Assembly: GCF_017893965.1 (NCBI RefSeq)
Contig: NZ_CP054142.1
Location: 930,001-994,000 of the forward strand
Direction of reading: 5' to 3'
Source of the DNA: Treponema parvum
GTDB lineage: Bacteria > Spirochaetota > Spirochaetia > Treponematales > Treponemataceae
Length of the DNA: 64,000 nucleotides
The notes under the pieces were generated by a model, which saw only the letters and a program-made list of their open reading frames with translations, ran no database searches and was not told where the DNA came from. Positions 50,962 to 60,656 of this stretch are shown here, one piece after another. A program made the position numbers and the translations under genes. Each line of letters opens with the position of its first letter. Position 1 is the first letter of the stretch.

Positions 50962-53904
50962 ATGAATGTTTTTCCTGTGCAGGGCAAAAAGATCGTTATT
51001 AAGGGCGCCCGCGAACACAATCTTAAAAATATAGATATAGAAATTCCTCGCAATAAATTGGTAGTGGTTTCGGGGTTGTCGGGTTCCGGAAAAAGCTCCC
51101 TTGCCTTTGACACGCTTTTTGCCGAAGGACAGCGGCGCTATATGGAAAGTCTTTCTTCTTACGCTAGGCAGTTTTTGGGACGTATGGATAAACCCGACGT
51201 AGATTTGATAGAAGGTCTTTCACCGGCCATATCGATAGAGCAAAAAAGCACTAATAACAATCCGCGCTCGACAGTGGGAACGGTTACTGAAATTTATGAT
51301 TATTACAGACTGCTCTATGCCCGTATAGGGGTCGCCCACTGTCCGAATTGCGGCCGCGTCATTCAAGAGCAATCCGTCGATCAGATAATAAATACCGTGA
51401 TGAGCTGGGAAGAGGGAACGAAACTTCAAATTCTTGCGCCTGTCGTGCGCGGAAAAAAGGGAGAACATCAAAAAATTCTTGACGACGCGCGCGCCGCAGG
51501 GTTCGTGCGCGCCAGAATTGACGGAGTGCTTGCCGATCTTACCGAATCGATAAAACTCGATAAGCAAAAAAAACATACCGTCGAGCTTGTTATCGACCGC
51601 ATCGTTTTAAAAGCCGATGTGAGAAAAAGACTTGCGGATTCTATTGAAACGGCTCTTAAAAGCGCTAACGGCATCATAACGGTTTCCCGCCGAGTGAATA
51701 AGGAAGATGCGGCTTTCGCGGAAGTTATGAAGGCCGTCGCCGCAAGCGGTTCCGCCGTAGATTTGAGCAAGGATTACCTTGAGCAGGAAGTGTTTTTCAG
51801 CCAAAAAAACGCCTGTCCCGACTGCGGTATTTCGATTCCGGAACTTCAGCCGCGTCTTTTTTCATTTAACAATCCTTTCGGCGCCTGTCCCGAATGCACA
51901 GGACTCGGCGAAAAAATGGAATTTGATCTGGACCTTATGATTCCCGACAAGCATAAATCTTATAATGAGCACGGAATACTTCCTTATAATCCTTCTTCAG
52001 TATGGAATACGTGCAGGTTTAAGGCTGTGGCGGACGCTTACGGATTTTCGCTTGATACTCCTTTTAACGAGCTCACTGAAAAACAAAAAAACATGATAGT
52101 AAACGGTTCCGACAAACCGCTGCACTGGGTATACTACAAGCAAAGCGGTACGGGACAATCCGAATACAATCAGCCTTGGCCCGGAATTTTTGTCGACATG
52201 AAAAGGCGTTATATTGAAGCGTGGGGCGACGCGATGAAAGAGAGCCTTGAAAAATTTATGGCGCACCGCATATGTTCTTCGTGTTCGGGAAACAGACTTC
52301 GCCCTGAAGCCTTAGCCGTTACCGTAGGTGGAAAAAATATCATAGAGTTAAGCGCTCTTTCCGTTCTTGAAACGATTGATTTTTTTGAGAATATTGAACT
52401 TACCGAAACCGAAAACCGTATTGCCGCGCAGGTTTTAAAAGAGATCCGCTCAAGGCTTTCATTTTTAAAAAACGTCGGGCTCGATTATCTTACCCTTGAC
52501 CGTTCGGCCGGAACTCTTTCAGGAGGCGAAGCGCAGCGGATCAGGCTTGCCACCCAGATAGGTTCCGCTCTTACGGGAGTTATGTACATTCTTGACGAAC
52601 CTTCGATCGGCCTTCACCAGCGCGACAATCAGCGCCTCATAGACACTCTTACCTATCTTCGAGATCTCGGGAATTCCGTGATTGTCGTAGAACACGATGA
52701 GCAAACTCTTCGCACCGCCGATTGGATCGTAGATATAGGTCCGGGAGCGGGCATACACGGAGGAAGAGTAGTTGCGTCGGGAACGCCGGAACAAGTTGAA
52801 GGAGTACATGAGAGTTTTACCGGTCAGTTTTTATCGGGAAAACTCAGTATGGATATTCCTTCACAGCGGCGGCAGGGTAACGGCCATATGCTCGTATTAA
52901 AAAACGCGTGTGAGCACAACCTTAAAAACGTAGACCTTTCGATACCGCTGGGAACTTTTACCTGCATAACCGGCGTTTCGGGTTCCGGAAAATCTACGCT
53001 GCTTTCCGACGTATTATATCCGGCTGTGAGCAATAAACTCATGCGCACAAAATATTCTGTGGGCCGTTACGATGAAATTTCCGGACTTGAACATATAGAT
53101 AAGGTCATAAATATTGACCAAAGTCCTATCGGCCGCTCTCCGCGTTCAAATCCCGCAACTTACGTAGGCGTGTTTAACGGCATACGCGATCTTTTTTCAT
53201 CGCTGCCCGAAGCGAAGGCCAGAGGATATTTGCCCGGCAGGTTCAGCTTTAACGTAAAAGGCGGACGCTGCGAGCACTGTCAGGGAAACGGCACTATAAC
53301 CATCGAAATGAATTTTTTGCCTGATGTTTATATAACGTGCGACGTGTGTCACGGTAAAAGGTTTAACAAAGAGACGTTGGAAGTTACATATAAGGGTAAG
53401 AATATTGCGGACGTTCTGGATATGACGATTGAAGAAGCCTGCGATTTTTTTCCTCAGATTCCGCATATAGCCCGCAAACTTGAGACTCTCAGATCGGTAG
53501 GCTTGGGATACATTCAGCTGGGGCAGTCGGCTCTCACTCTTTCCGGCGGAGAAGCACAGCGCGTAAAACTTGCAAACGAGCTTGCGCGCGTTTCAACCGG
53601 CAAGACCTTGTACATCCTTGACGAACCTACGACGGGACTTCACTTTGCCGACGTAAAACAGCTCATGACGGTTATTCAAAGGCTTGCGGATCAGGGCAAT
53701 ACGGTCGTTATGATCGAACATAACCTTGACGTCATATGTCAGGCTGACCGCATCATTGACCTTGGTCCCGAAGGAGGTTTTAGAGGAGGGCGGATAATAG
53801 CTGAAGGAACGCCGGAGCAGGTAGCTATGGTTGAAGGATCGTACACGGGGTTTTACATTAAGCAGATGTTTGAAAATAAATGTAAGATGAAAATAAAACA
53901 ATAG
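50962..53904 (+). CDS. uvrA: Excinuclease ABC subunit A
   Basis: Damage-recognition ATPase of nucleotide excision repair, about 980 residues. Two ABC ATPase modules each have an inserted zinc finger. First module: Walker [14 protein letters not shown] (about 37), CPDCG ... CPEC finger, signature [12 protein letters not shown]. Second module: [13 protein letters not shown] (about 670), CEHCQGNG ... CDVC finger, [12 protein letters not shown] and [15 protein letters not shown] start at the ATG at 50962; the frame extends to 50917, but that part lies in the target duplication and promoter. LptD follows ten bases later, matching the treponemal uvrA-lptD order. Confidence 0.97.
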   Translation: MNVFPVQGKKIVIKGAREHNLKNIDIEIPRNKLVVVSGLSGSGKSSLAFDTLFAEGQRRYMESLSSYARQFLGRMDKPDVDLIEGLSPAISIEQKSTNNNPRSTVGTVTEIYDYYRLLYARIGVAHCPNCGRVIQEQSVDQIINTVMSWEEGTKLQILAPVVRGKKGEHQKILDDARAAGFVRARIDGVLADLTESIKLDKQKKHTVELVIDRIVLKADVRKRLADSIETALKSANGIITVSRRVNKEDAAFAEVMKAVAASGSAVDLSKDYLEQEVFFSQKNACPDCGISIPELQPRLFSFNNPFGACPECTGLGEKMEFDLDLMIPDKHKSYNEHGILPYNPSSVWNTCRFKAVADAYGFSLDTPFNELTEKQKNMIVNGSDKPLHWVYYKQSGTGQSEYNQPWPGIFVDMKRRYIEAWGDAMKESLEKFMAHRICSSCSGNRLRPEALAVTVGGKNIIELSALSVLETIDFFENIELTETENRIAAQVLKEIRSRLSFLKNVGLDYLTLDRSAGTLSGGEAQRIRLATQIGSALTGVMYILDEPSIGLHQRDNQRLIDTLTYLRDLGNSVIVVEHDEQTLRTADWIVDIGPGAGIHGGRVVASGTPEQVEGVHESFTGQFLSGKLSMDIPSQRRQGNGHMLVLKNACEHNLKNVDLSIPLGTFTCITGVSGSGKSTLLSDVLYPAVSNKLMRTKYSVGRYDEISGLEHIDKVINIDQSPIGRSPRSNPATYVGVFNGIRDLFSSLPEAKARGYLPGRFSFNVKGGRCEHCQGNGTITIEMNFLPDVYITCDVCHGKRFNKETLEVTYKGKNIADVLDMTIEEACDFFPQIPHIARKLETLRSVGLGYIQLGQSALTLSGGEAQRVKLANELARVSTGKTLYILDEPTTGLHFADVKQLMTVIQRLADQGNTVVMIEHNLDVICQADRIIDLGPEGGFRGGRIIAEGTPEQVAMVEGSYTGFYIKQMFENKCKMKIKQ

Positions 53905-53913
53905 ATAATATCT

Positions 53914-56900
53914 ATGAAAAAATTGCCGTTCGGAATACGCTTTTTATATCTCTGCCTTTTTATCATCTTAGGAAAAGCCGTATTTGCGGATGAAAACGCT
54001 TTTTCCGATGCTAAAGATAATGCCCGCACGCATGAGCCTGAAGCTGCGGAATCTCTTAAAAAAAAAGACGACGTTACCGTAATTACCATTAAAAGAGCGG
54101 ACAGAACCGGCAACAAAAAAAATGAAATTGACGGTACCGATATCATAGCGCTTGAAGGCGGCGTCGTCGTTTCTGTAGAAAAAGACGGAACCGTTACCAC
54201 CATAAGCGCAGACACGATCAACTATAACCGTGCAAAAGATATGCTCTATGCGGAAGGCGCCGTAAAACTTTTGCAGACGGGTAAAGACGCAGATAATGAG
54301 ACCGTCACCGCAAATTCCCTTCTTTTTAATACGGCGACCCTCGAAGGAATTTTTGACGAGGGGCGCATAGTGCAGGCAGAGACGGATTCTCTTAATATTC
54401 CGTCGGGTTCCACATTGATAGTGGCTTCGGATATCTTCGGGCGAGATGATTCGGGAACCGTAACTTTTAAAAACGGCGCCCTCACTTTTTGCGACGAAGA
54501 TCCGCCGCACTGGAAAATAAAGGCGTCGCGCATATGGCTTTTACCCGGCGGGGAATTTGCCTTTTTTAACGCTCTTTTGTATGTGGGGCAAGTGCCCGTT
54601 TTTTACCTGCCGGCTTTTTGGTATCCTAAAGACGAGCTTGTCTTTAATCCCGTTTTCGGCTTCAGACAGAGGGAAGGATATTTTTTCCAGACGACGACAT
54701 ATATATTGGGACGCAAGCCTTTAAGCGCCTACGATGTTTCGGATCAATATTCCGACGATGACGATGAAAGCGACGAAAGCTATTACAGTTTTGTAAAACC
54801 GTCAAAGCTTAAAGAGCAGGAACGGCAGGGACTCATGCTGCATAATCTTGACGGCGATTTTAAAGGAGATACGGTAAATTATGTAAAAATCATGGCGGAT
54901 TGGTATGCCTCGTTGGGTTATATGATCGGGATAGACGGAACTGTAAAACCCAAAAACGAATACGTTTCGAATTTAAAATTTAACGCCGAATTGGGTTTCA
55001 GCAATACCGTCTTTCAAAAAAACGGGGTCTACAGCCCTTACGAGCCTTCGTCGGAAAAAATTTACAGCGATTCTTCCAATTTTTTAGGAATCGAGCTTCC
55101 CTACAGATACAAGGCCGATCTGAAACTCAACGTAGATAAACCCCTGTCGATTAAGCTTTCGATGCCGTTATATTCCGATCCTTATTTTACAAGCGATTTT
55201 GACGACCGCATGGAAACTATGGATTGGATAGACTATCTGATTTCAAATCCCAGCCTTGCGTCCCAAAAAGACGATAAAAAAAAGGCTGAAATGACTTCGT
55301 TTTCATGGAATCTTTCAGGGACGTATAATATTCCCGTTCCTAAGTCTATAAAACCGTACGTTTCTTCGATTTCCGTATCGGATTTTTCATCCTCGGTTCT
55401 TTTTTCGAGTCTGAATAATTCCGTCGTAGCTTCTTCGTCAAATCCCGCTCAATGGAAGGTTTATACGCCCGAAAGAAAGTTTTTTTATCCGTCACAGATA
55501 AATCCGTTTAAAATAAGCGGAAAAATAGCCGGCACATTGCTTTCGTTCGGATCAAGCGCTTCAAATGCGTCGGGCGGCAGATCTTCTTCAAAAAATAATG
55601 AGGTTTCGGATAAAGATCTTCCTCTTATCGCCCCCGAAGAACTTGCGGACCCCGCCTTGCAGAACGGTGTTAGGCAGAACTCCGAAGATTCTGAAACGTC
55701 TTCGGCCGAATCTTTTAAAGAAGACGCCGCACAACCGCAGCTGCCGCCGACAACTCAGCCGGATTTAGCCCTGCCTGAAAGCGCTTTGCCGAAGATAGCG
55801 TTTAGTCCGCCGGCTGTAAAAAATACGGAACTGATTTCGTATTCGCTTTCGTATTTGATTTCCCCTTCATATGTATCGGAATTTTCGTATTCGTCTACGG
55901 GAATCGCCGGGCCTAGCGATTTCGACTGGAGCCGTACGAAATCTACCATGGTTTTGTTCAAATCGCCGATAAATTTGACTAGCAATTTCGGATATAAGGG
56001 AAATTTTTTAGGATTGACGGACACGTTTTTATTCGAACCGGTGTATCAATCTCACCCTTATATTTCTACGGATACTTCATACGGCGGCTATACGCAAAGC
56101 GGTGTGGATTCAATCCGCAAAACGGACTACGCGGCGCGAAAGCTCGACCTTACCAATACCAATGAAATTTCCGTCAGACCATTTTATTATACCGAGCATT
56201 TTAAAGAAACGGGAATAACGTGGAATACGACCGTAAAGATGGTACGCACAAAGTTTGTAGGCGACGCCGACAATCCCGAATGGGACTATATAACCGCCGA
56301 CTTGTTCGACGAAGAATGCGTTACCGTACACACCTTGAATATGACGCTCGGAGCAAAACAGTTTGACGATTCATTCGGGCAAAAATTAGTGCTTTCGACG
56401 ACCCTTCCTCCCCAGGTTGACAGATACTACGGAACATTGACGTTTACATTCCCTTATACGAGCCTTTCCTTTGAAACCGGCATAAAGCAGAAAAGCAAAA
56501 CCGATACCGGCTGGAAAAAGGAACCGTTTAAAGAATCGTTGTCTTTAAATTTAGGAAGCGGGAATTTTAAATTTACGCAGTCTTATACTTATGAACTTGA
56601 AGAAAAATACAAAGATTCTCTGCGGTTGTCTTTTTCCGCCTACGATTTTCATGCGACGTACACGGCAAGTTATACTACCGGCTATGATTTCAATGAAACT
56701 TCCGGCTGGGTTGCCAGGAGCAAAAAGGAATTTTTGCCGTATTCGCTCAGTTTGTCTTACGTTCGTTCAAAAAAGACGTTCCGATATTGGAAGAACAGGA
56801 TCAGCTGGGCTCCATCTCTTTCTTCAAGCCTTGTGTACGATTTTTTGCGCCCTACGAACAGTTATTTTAAATTTACTCCGGCGATCACATTTAAAATCAA

Positions 56901-57288
56901 TGAATTTTTGGATATAGAATTTTCTTCCAGTTCCAGAAATGACGTCATATACCGCTATGTTCAGCAGTATTTGGGTCCCGAGGCAAAAATTTCGGGGGAA
57001 ACAAACTGGCTTAAAGATGCGATAGATTCTTTCCGCTTTGACGACGAAAGCAAACGCAGGTCTTCGGGCTTTAAACTTGAAAATTTCAAGGTTTCCGTAA
57101 AGCACGATCTTCATGACTGGGATTTTGCTTCGTCATTTAAAATCGAACCTCGTCTTGTTACAAAGGCTTCGAGTGAAAAGTATTATGATTACAGACCGTA
57201 TTTTACGATTTCCGTAGTATGGCGGCCTATGACCGGAATGAAAACTAAGATTGTCGACGAATACGGCGATTGGGAGCTCAATCCGTGA
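53914..57288 (+). CDS. lptD: LptD/OstA-like outer membrane protein
   Basis: A 1124-residue exported protein: a signal peptide (to VFADE), an N-terminal OstA/LptA-like beta-jellyroll (IIALEGGVVVSVEKDGTVTTISADTINYNRAKDMLYAEGAVKL type repeats, about 70-220), then a long region of alternating aromatic beta strands for an outer-membrane barrel. Motifs FYLPAFWYP and VFNPVFGFRQREGYFFQTTTY are LptD-like. The middle (about 545-620) is a Ser/Pro/Glu low-complexity insertion. It corresponds to the T. pallidum TP0515-type protein. Treponemes such as T. pallidum lack LPS, so the exported lipid is open. Confidence 0.9.
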   Translation: MKKLPFGIRFLYLCLFIILGKAVFADENAFSDAKDNARTHEPEAAESLKKKDDVTVITIKRADRTGNKKNEIDGTDIIALEGGVVVSVEKDGTVTTISADTINYNRAKDMLYAEGAVKLLQTGKDADNETVTANSLLFNTATLEGIFDEGRIVQAETDSLNIPSGSTLIVASDIFGRDDSGTVTFKNGALTFCDEDPPHWKIKASRIWLLPGGEFAFFNALLYVGQVPVFYLPAFWYPKDELVFNPVFGFRQREGYFFQTTTYILGRKPLSAYDVSDQYSDDDDESDESYYSFVKPSKLKEQERQGLMLHNLDGDFKGDTVNYVKIMADWYASLGYMIGIDGTVKPKNEYVSNLKFNAELGFSNTVFQKNGVYSPYEPSSEKIYSDSSNFLGIELPYRYKADLKLNVDKPLSIKLSMPLYSDPYFTSDFDDRMETMDWIDYLISNPSLASQKDDKKKAEMTSFSWNLSGTYNIPVPKSIKPYVSSISVSDFSSSVLFSSLNNSVVASSSNPAQWKVYTPERKFFYPSQINPFKISGKIAGTLLSFGSSASNASGGRSSSKNNEVSDKDLPLIAPEELADPALQNGVRQNSEDSETSSAESFKEDAAQPQLPPTTQPDLALPESALPKIAFSPPAVKNTELISYSLSYLISPSYVSEFSYSSTGIAGPSDFDWSRTKSTMVLFKSPINLTSNFGYKGNFLGLTDTFLFEPVYQSHPYISTDTSYGGYTQSGVDSIRKTDYAARKLDLTNTNEISVRPFYYTEHFKETGITWNTTVKMVRTKFVGDADNPEWDYITADLFDEECVTVHTLNMTLGAKQFDDSFGQKLVLSTTLPPQVDRYYGTLTFTFPYTSLSFETGIKQKSKTDTGWKKEPFKESLSLNLGSGNFKFTQSYTYELEEKYKDSLRLSFSAYDFHATYTASYTTGYDFNETSGWVARSKKEFLPYSLSLSYVRSKKTFRYWKNRISWAPSLSSSLVYDFLRPTNSYFKFTPAITFKINEFLDIEFSSSSRNDVIYRYVQQYLGPEAKISGETNWLKDAIDSFRFDDESKRRSSGFKLENFKVSVKHDLHDWDFASSFKIEPRLVTKASSEKYYDYRPYFTISVVWRPMTGMKTKIVDEYGDWELNP

Positions 57289-57294
57289 CGCGGC

Positions 57295-57322
57295 GGCGCA
57301 CGGCAGGGTGCTGCCGTGCGCC
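57295..57322 (+). terminator. GC-rich hairpin after lptD
   Basis: Perfect 12-bp stem (GGCGCACGGCAG with CTGCCGTGCGCC), GGTG loop, six bases after the lptD stop. No T-tract follows. Confidence 0.55.
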
Positions 57323-57429
57323 ATATTCCCCGGTGCGGATCGCCGATACATACGCCGCCGCACCGCTTCCGCCGCTGAACACTGCCTTGACCAAACGCTG
57401 CCGTAAGATTAATATCTGGACATGGGGCT

Positions 57430-57456
57430 GTCTTAAAAGTCCGTTACTTTTTAGAC
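57430..57456 (+). other. AT-rich hairpin upstream of phoH
   Basis: GTCTTAAAAGT and ACTTTTTAGAC pair at 10 of 11 positions around a CCGTT loop, in the 57289-57512 gap. No gene or clear promoter is visible in that gap; this may be a terminator remnant or a mobile-element trace. Confidence 0.4.
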
Positions 57457-57512
57457 TGTCCGTCGACTATTGCCCGTTTTGAATGATAATCTATTGGTAA
57501 GACAGAGGTTCA

Positions 57513-58460
57513 GTGGATTCTACATATACCATAGTAGTGCCTGACGCGGACGTCCTTGCGCGTGTATGCGGTACTAATGACAGCAACTTAAGACTTATTG
57601 AAGAGCATCTCGGCGTGCCTGTATTCACCCGTGGAAACGAACTCTCCGTCGAAAAGGATGATCCCGTCGTACAGCAAAAATTCAGATTTATTATAGACAG
57701 GATCATAGACGAGATCGGCGACGGCTCTGACGGAAGTGAAGATATGATCGCTTCGATCCTTCATGCGGGAACCCACGCCGCCTTTGAAACCAGTTCCATA
57801 ACGGTTCCCGGCGGAATTCGAAAAGTGTATCCAAGGAGCGTAGGGCAAGCCGATTACGTGCAGGCTATGCGAAAGTATGACATGGTGTTTTGCACGGGTC
57901 CTGCAGGAAGCGGAAAGACCTTCCTTGCCGTTGCCGAAGCGCTCAGGCTTTTAATGTCGCATAAAAAATCGTCGATTATACTCACGCGCCCGATAGTAGA
58001 GGCGGGCGAAAACCTAGGGTTTTTGCCCGGAGATCTCGAACAAAAAATAAATCCGTATTTGCGCCCCCTATTTGATGCGATGACTTTTGTACTGCCGCGC
58101 GAAACCGTAAGACGGCTCACGGAGTCGGGCGTTATAGAGATGGCTCCGCTGGCTTATATGCGCGGACGCACTTTAAGCGACAGCGTCATAATACTTGACG
58201 AAGCTCAAAACGCTTCCTGCGCTCAAATGAAGATGTTCCTTACCCGTATGGGGGAAAATTCAAAGGTGTTTGTCACCGGCGACACAACCCAAACAGACCT
58301 TCCCGCCCGAACGCGATCCGGGCTCGTAAATGCGATAGAAATTCTTTCAGGAGTTTCCGACATAGCTAAAATTGAAATGAGCTGTGAAGATGTAGTTAGA
58401 AATCCGTTAGTCCAAAAAATAGTACAGGCGTATGAAAATGACAAAAAAGATGAAAGATAA
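57513..58460 (+). CDS. phoH: PhoH-family P-loop ATPase
   Basis: A 315-residue PhoH-like protein: an N-terminal KH-like region (DSNLRLIEEHLGVPVFTRGNEL) and the PhoH ATPase domain with Walker A CTGPAGSGKTFLAVAEALR (about 127), TRPIVEAGENLGFLPGDLEQKI and Walker B SVIILDEAQNAS, then VTGDTTQTDLP. Family members are linked to RNA metabolism and phosphate starvation, and very often sit next to pgpH and ybeY as here. Start is GTG with AGAGG upstream. It overlaps pgpH by 29 bases. Confidence 0.94.
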   Translation: MDSTYTIVVPDADVLARVCGTNDSNLRLIEEHLGVPVFTRGNELSVEKDDPVVQQKFRFIIDRIIDEIGDGSDGSEDMIASILHAGTHAAFETSSITVPGGIRKVYPRSVGQADYVQAMRKYDMVFCTGPAGSGKTFLAVAEALRLLMSHKKSSIILTRPIVEAGENLGFLPGDLEQKINPYLRPLFDAMTFVLPRETVRRLTESGVIEMAPLAYMRGRTLSDSVIILDEAQNASCAQMKMFLTRMGENSKVFVTGDTTQTDLPARTRSGLVNAIEILSGVSDIAKIEMSCEDVVRNPLVQKIVQAYENDKKDER

Positions 58461-60168
58461 GAATTCTTCTTCGGAAGATAAAAATTACTTGAACGACGCG
58501 GTCTTAGCTTTTTTTAAGCGCAACATTGCAAATATTATCCTGCTTTTATGTGCGTTTGCCGCGCTGTCCGTGATAAATTACTTTAATATTTCCACGACGG
58601 AAACGGTCGCCAGTTTTACGCTGAACGATTTTGAAATCGGGCAAATAGCCGACAGGACTATAATCGCCGCAAAGTCTCTCTCCCCCGATATTGAAAATCC
58701 GGTCGCGGTTGAAGAGGGCGAAAAAATCATCCGTAAAGGCTTTCCTATTTCAGCGGAAGCGTACGAAAAATTGAGAAAGATCGCGGAATCGCCCATATAC
58801 ATGGATTTCAGGGCGTTTGCAAACTATACGCTGTATTTGCTTTTGATAGCTATATTATGGTGTTTTTTATGCTCTTCTGAAATTTTGGGCATACGAGTGA
58901 ATTTTAAAGAATCGCTCGTCGAAGTGATTTTTTTTGTGCTTGTGTTCGCCATTGCTTCGTTGGGGCGTAAGTCGCCCCTGTTTGCAAGCGATTATTCCAT
59001 ACTTATAATAATTCCGTGCGCCTTCGCGATTTTTTTAATAACGGTATTATTCAACCATATTTCGACGTATTTTTTTGTCTGTATGCTTTCGCTCGGAGTT
59101 TTATGCGCCACGGGTTTCAGGCTCATTCCAGCTCTATACACGCTTTGTTCGTCGATTTCCGCCGCCATAATCGTGCGAAGGATAACGCGCCGCATAGACA
59201 TGGTGCTGGCTTCGATTTTGATTTCGGTGTTAAATGCGGTGTTTGTAATACTGTTAAAAGTTATCTTTAACGATAATTTTTCAGACGGAGTGCAGATATT
59301 CGCCGGCGTGGCTTTGAGCGGTTTTATTTCAGGCATACTCGCGCTGGGATTTCTTACTCCGCTCGAAATGCTCTTAAACACCGCTTCGGTATTCCGCCTA
59401 ATGGACCTGAGCGACGTGAACAATCAACCGATAATGCGCCGCATGCTCCTTGTCGCAAGCGGAACCTACAGCCATTCCATGATGGTTTCTTCCCTAGCTG
59501 AAAACGCCGCTCACGCAATCGGAGCCAACGCGCTTCTCGCCAGAGTCGGCGCATACTATCACGACATAGGCAAGCTCGATCAGCCTGAATATTTTACCGA
59601 AAATCAGGGCTCTATGGAAAACAAGCACAATGAAATAAATCCTTCGCTTTCAGTTTCAATCATAAGAAGCCACGTAAAAAAAGGGGTCGAAAAAGCCAGG
59701 CAGATGCATTTGCCTCAGCCGATTATCGACATAATTGCGGAACATCACGGAAACAGCGTGATAGCGTATTTTTACAACGAGGCGAAAAAAAAGGATCCCA
59801 ACGTATCTCCCGAAGATTTTTCTTATAACGGTACGCCGCCTTCCACTCGGGAATCCGCAGTTGTGATGCTTGCCGACACCGTAGAAGCCGCCTGCCGCAC
59901 GCTTGAAAACCCGTCGGCTTCCAGAATAGATAAATTTGTAAAGCAGCTTATCGCGGCCAAGATTGAACATCATCAACTTGACAATTGTCCCATCACTTTC
60001 AGCGACATAGCCAAGATAAGAGAATCGTTTGTACAACTTCTGACGGCCTATCATCATACCCGCGTGGAATATCCGGATCAAAAAGACCCGGACGAAGCGG
60101 AAACCGCGCCTTCAAACGATGAAATTCCCGCCGAAAAGGACCAGGACGAGACTAAAAAAAATGGCTAA
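58432..60168 (+). CDS. pgpH: PgpH-type 7TM HD-domain phosphodiesterase
   Basis: A 578-residue membrane protein of the PgpH family, which hydrolyses cyclic di-AMP. One N-terminal membrane segment (about 27-45), a short extracytoplasmic part, six or seven clustered membrane segments (about 135-315), then a cytoplasmic HD domain with SGTYSHSMMVSSLAENAA, YYHDIGKLDQPEYF, IIAEHHG and LADTVEAACR as metal-site motifs. The extracytoplasmic region is only about 80 residues, much shorter than the usual 7TMR-HDED domain. Start overlaps phoH; two further Met codons lie within the first seven residues. Confidence 0.92.
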   Translation: MKMTKKMKDKNSSSEDKNYLNDAVLAFFKRNIANIILLLCAFAALSVINYFNISTTETVASFTLNDFEIGQIADRTIIAAKSLSPDIENPVAVEEGEKIIRKGFPISAEAYEKLRKIAESPIYMDFRAFANYTLYLLLIAILWCFLCSSEILGIRVNFKESLVEVIFFVLVFAIASLGRKSPLFASDYSILIIIPCAFAIFLITVLFNHISTYFFVCMLSLGVLCATGFRLIPALYTLCSSISAAIIVRRITRRIDMVLASILISVLNAVFVILLKVIFNDNFSDGVQIFAGVALSGFISGILALGFLTPLEMLLNTASVFRLMDLSDVNNQPIMRRMLLVASGTYSHSMMVSSLAENAAHAIGANALLARVGAYYHDIGKLDQPEYFTENQGSMENKHNEINPSLSVSIIRSHVKKGVEKARQMHLPQPIIDIIAEHHGNSVIAYFYNEAKKKDPNVSPEDFSYNGTPPSTRESAVVMLADTVEAACRTLENPSASRIDKFVKQLIAAKIEHHQLDNCPITFSDIAKIRESFVQLLTAYHHTRVEYPDQKDPDEAETAPSNDEIPAEKDQDETKKNG

Positions 60169-60646
60169 TTGCGTTTTTATTTCATTTCAGGACGGGATGG
60201 AAGAGCCTTCATGGGCGGATAATGCAGAAAAATTTATTCTTACGGTTATGGAAAAACTTAACTATGACGGTAAAGCTGTTTCCGTTATGTTTTGCGGCGA
60301 TGAAACGATGCGACGCCTTAACAGAGAATACCGGCACGTTGACAGTTCGACAGATGTCCTTTCTTTTGAAGACAATTCGCCGTATACTGATGAAGACGGC
60401 GTTGAATGGATAAATGCGGGAGATATTGCGATCAGTCTTGATATGCTTGTTAAAAATGCGCAATACTTTGACTGTACAGAAGACGAAGAATTGAAACGTC
60501 TTTTAGTACACGCTTTACTGCATTTGACGGGGATGGATCATGGCGACGAGCACATCGAAAAGGATCATAAGCCTTTTTGCGATATGCTCGTGTTGCAGGA
60601 AAAATTGCTTTTTGAGCTTCACGATGAGAAAATAATTACGGGATAG
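60161..60646 (+). CDS. ybeY: Endoribonuclease YbeY
   Basis: Single-strand-specific zinc endoribonuclease acting in 16S rRNA 3'-end maturation and ribosome quality control. The zinc motif is HALLHLTGMDHGDEH (about 117-131), with upstream LNREYRHVDSSTDVLSF as the other family signature. About 161 residues from the ATG at 60161, which overlaps the pgpH stop by eight bases; a longer frame to 60119 lies inside pgpH. PhoH-PgpH-YbeY-CorC is a common bacterial gene order. Confidence 0.96.
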   Translation: MANCVFISFQDGMEEPSWADNAEKFILTVMEKLNYDGKAVSVMFCGDETMRRLNREYRHVDSSTDVLSFEDNSPYTDEDGVEWINAGDIAISLDMLVKNAQYFDCTEDEELKRLLVHALLHLTGMDHGDEHIEKDHKPFCDMLVLQEKLLFELHDEKIITG

Positions 60647-60656
60647 ATTTTAGATT

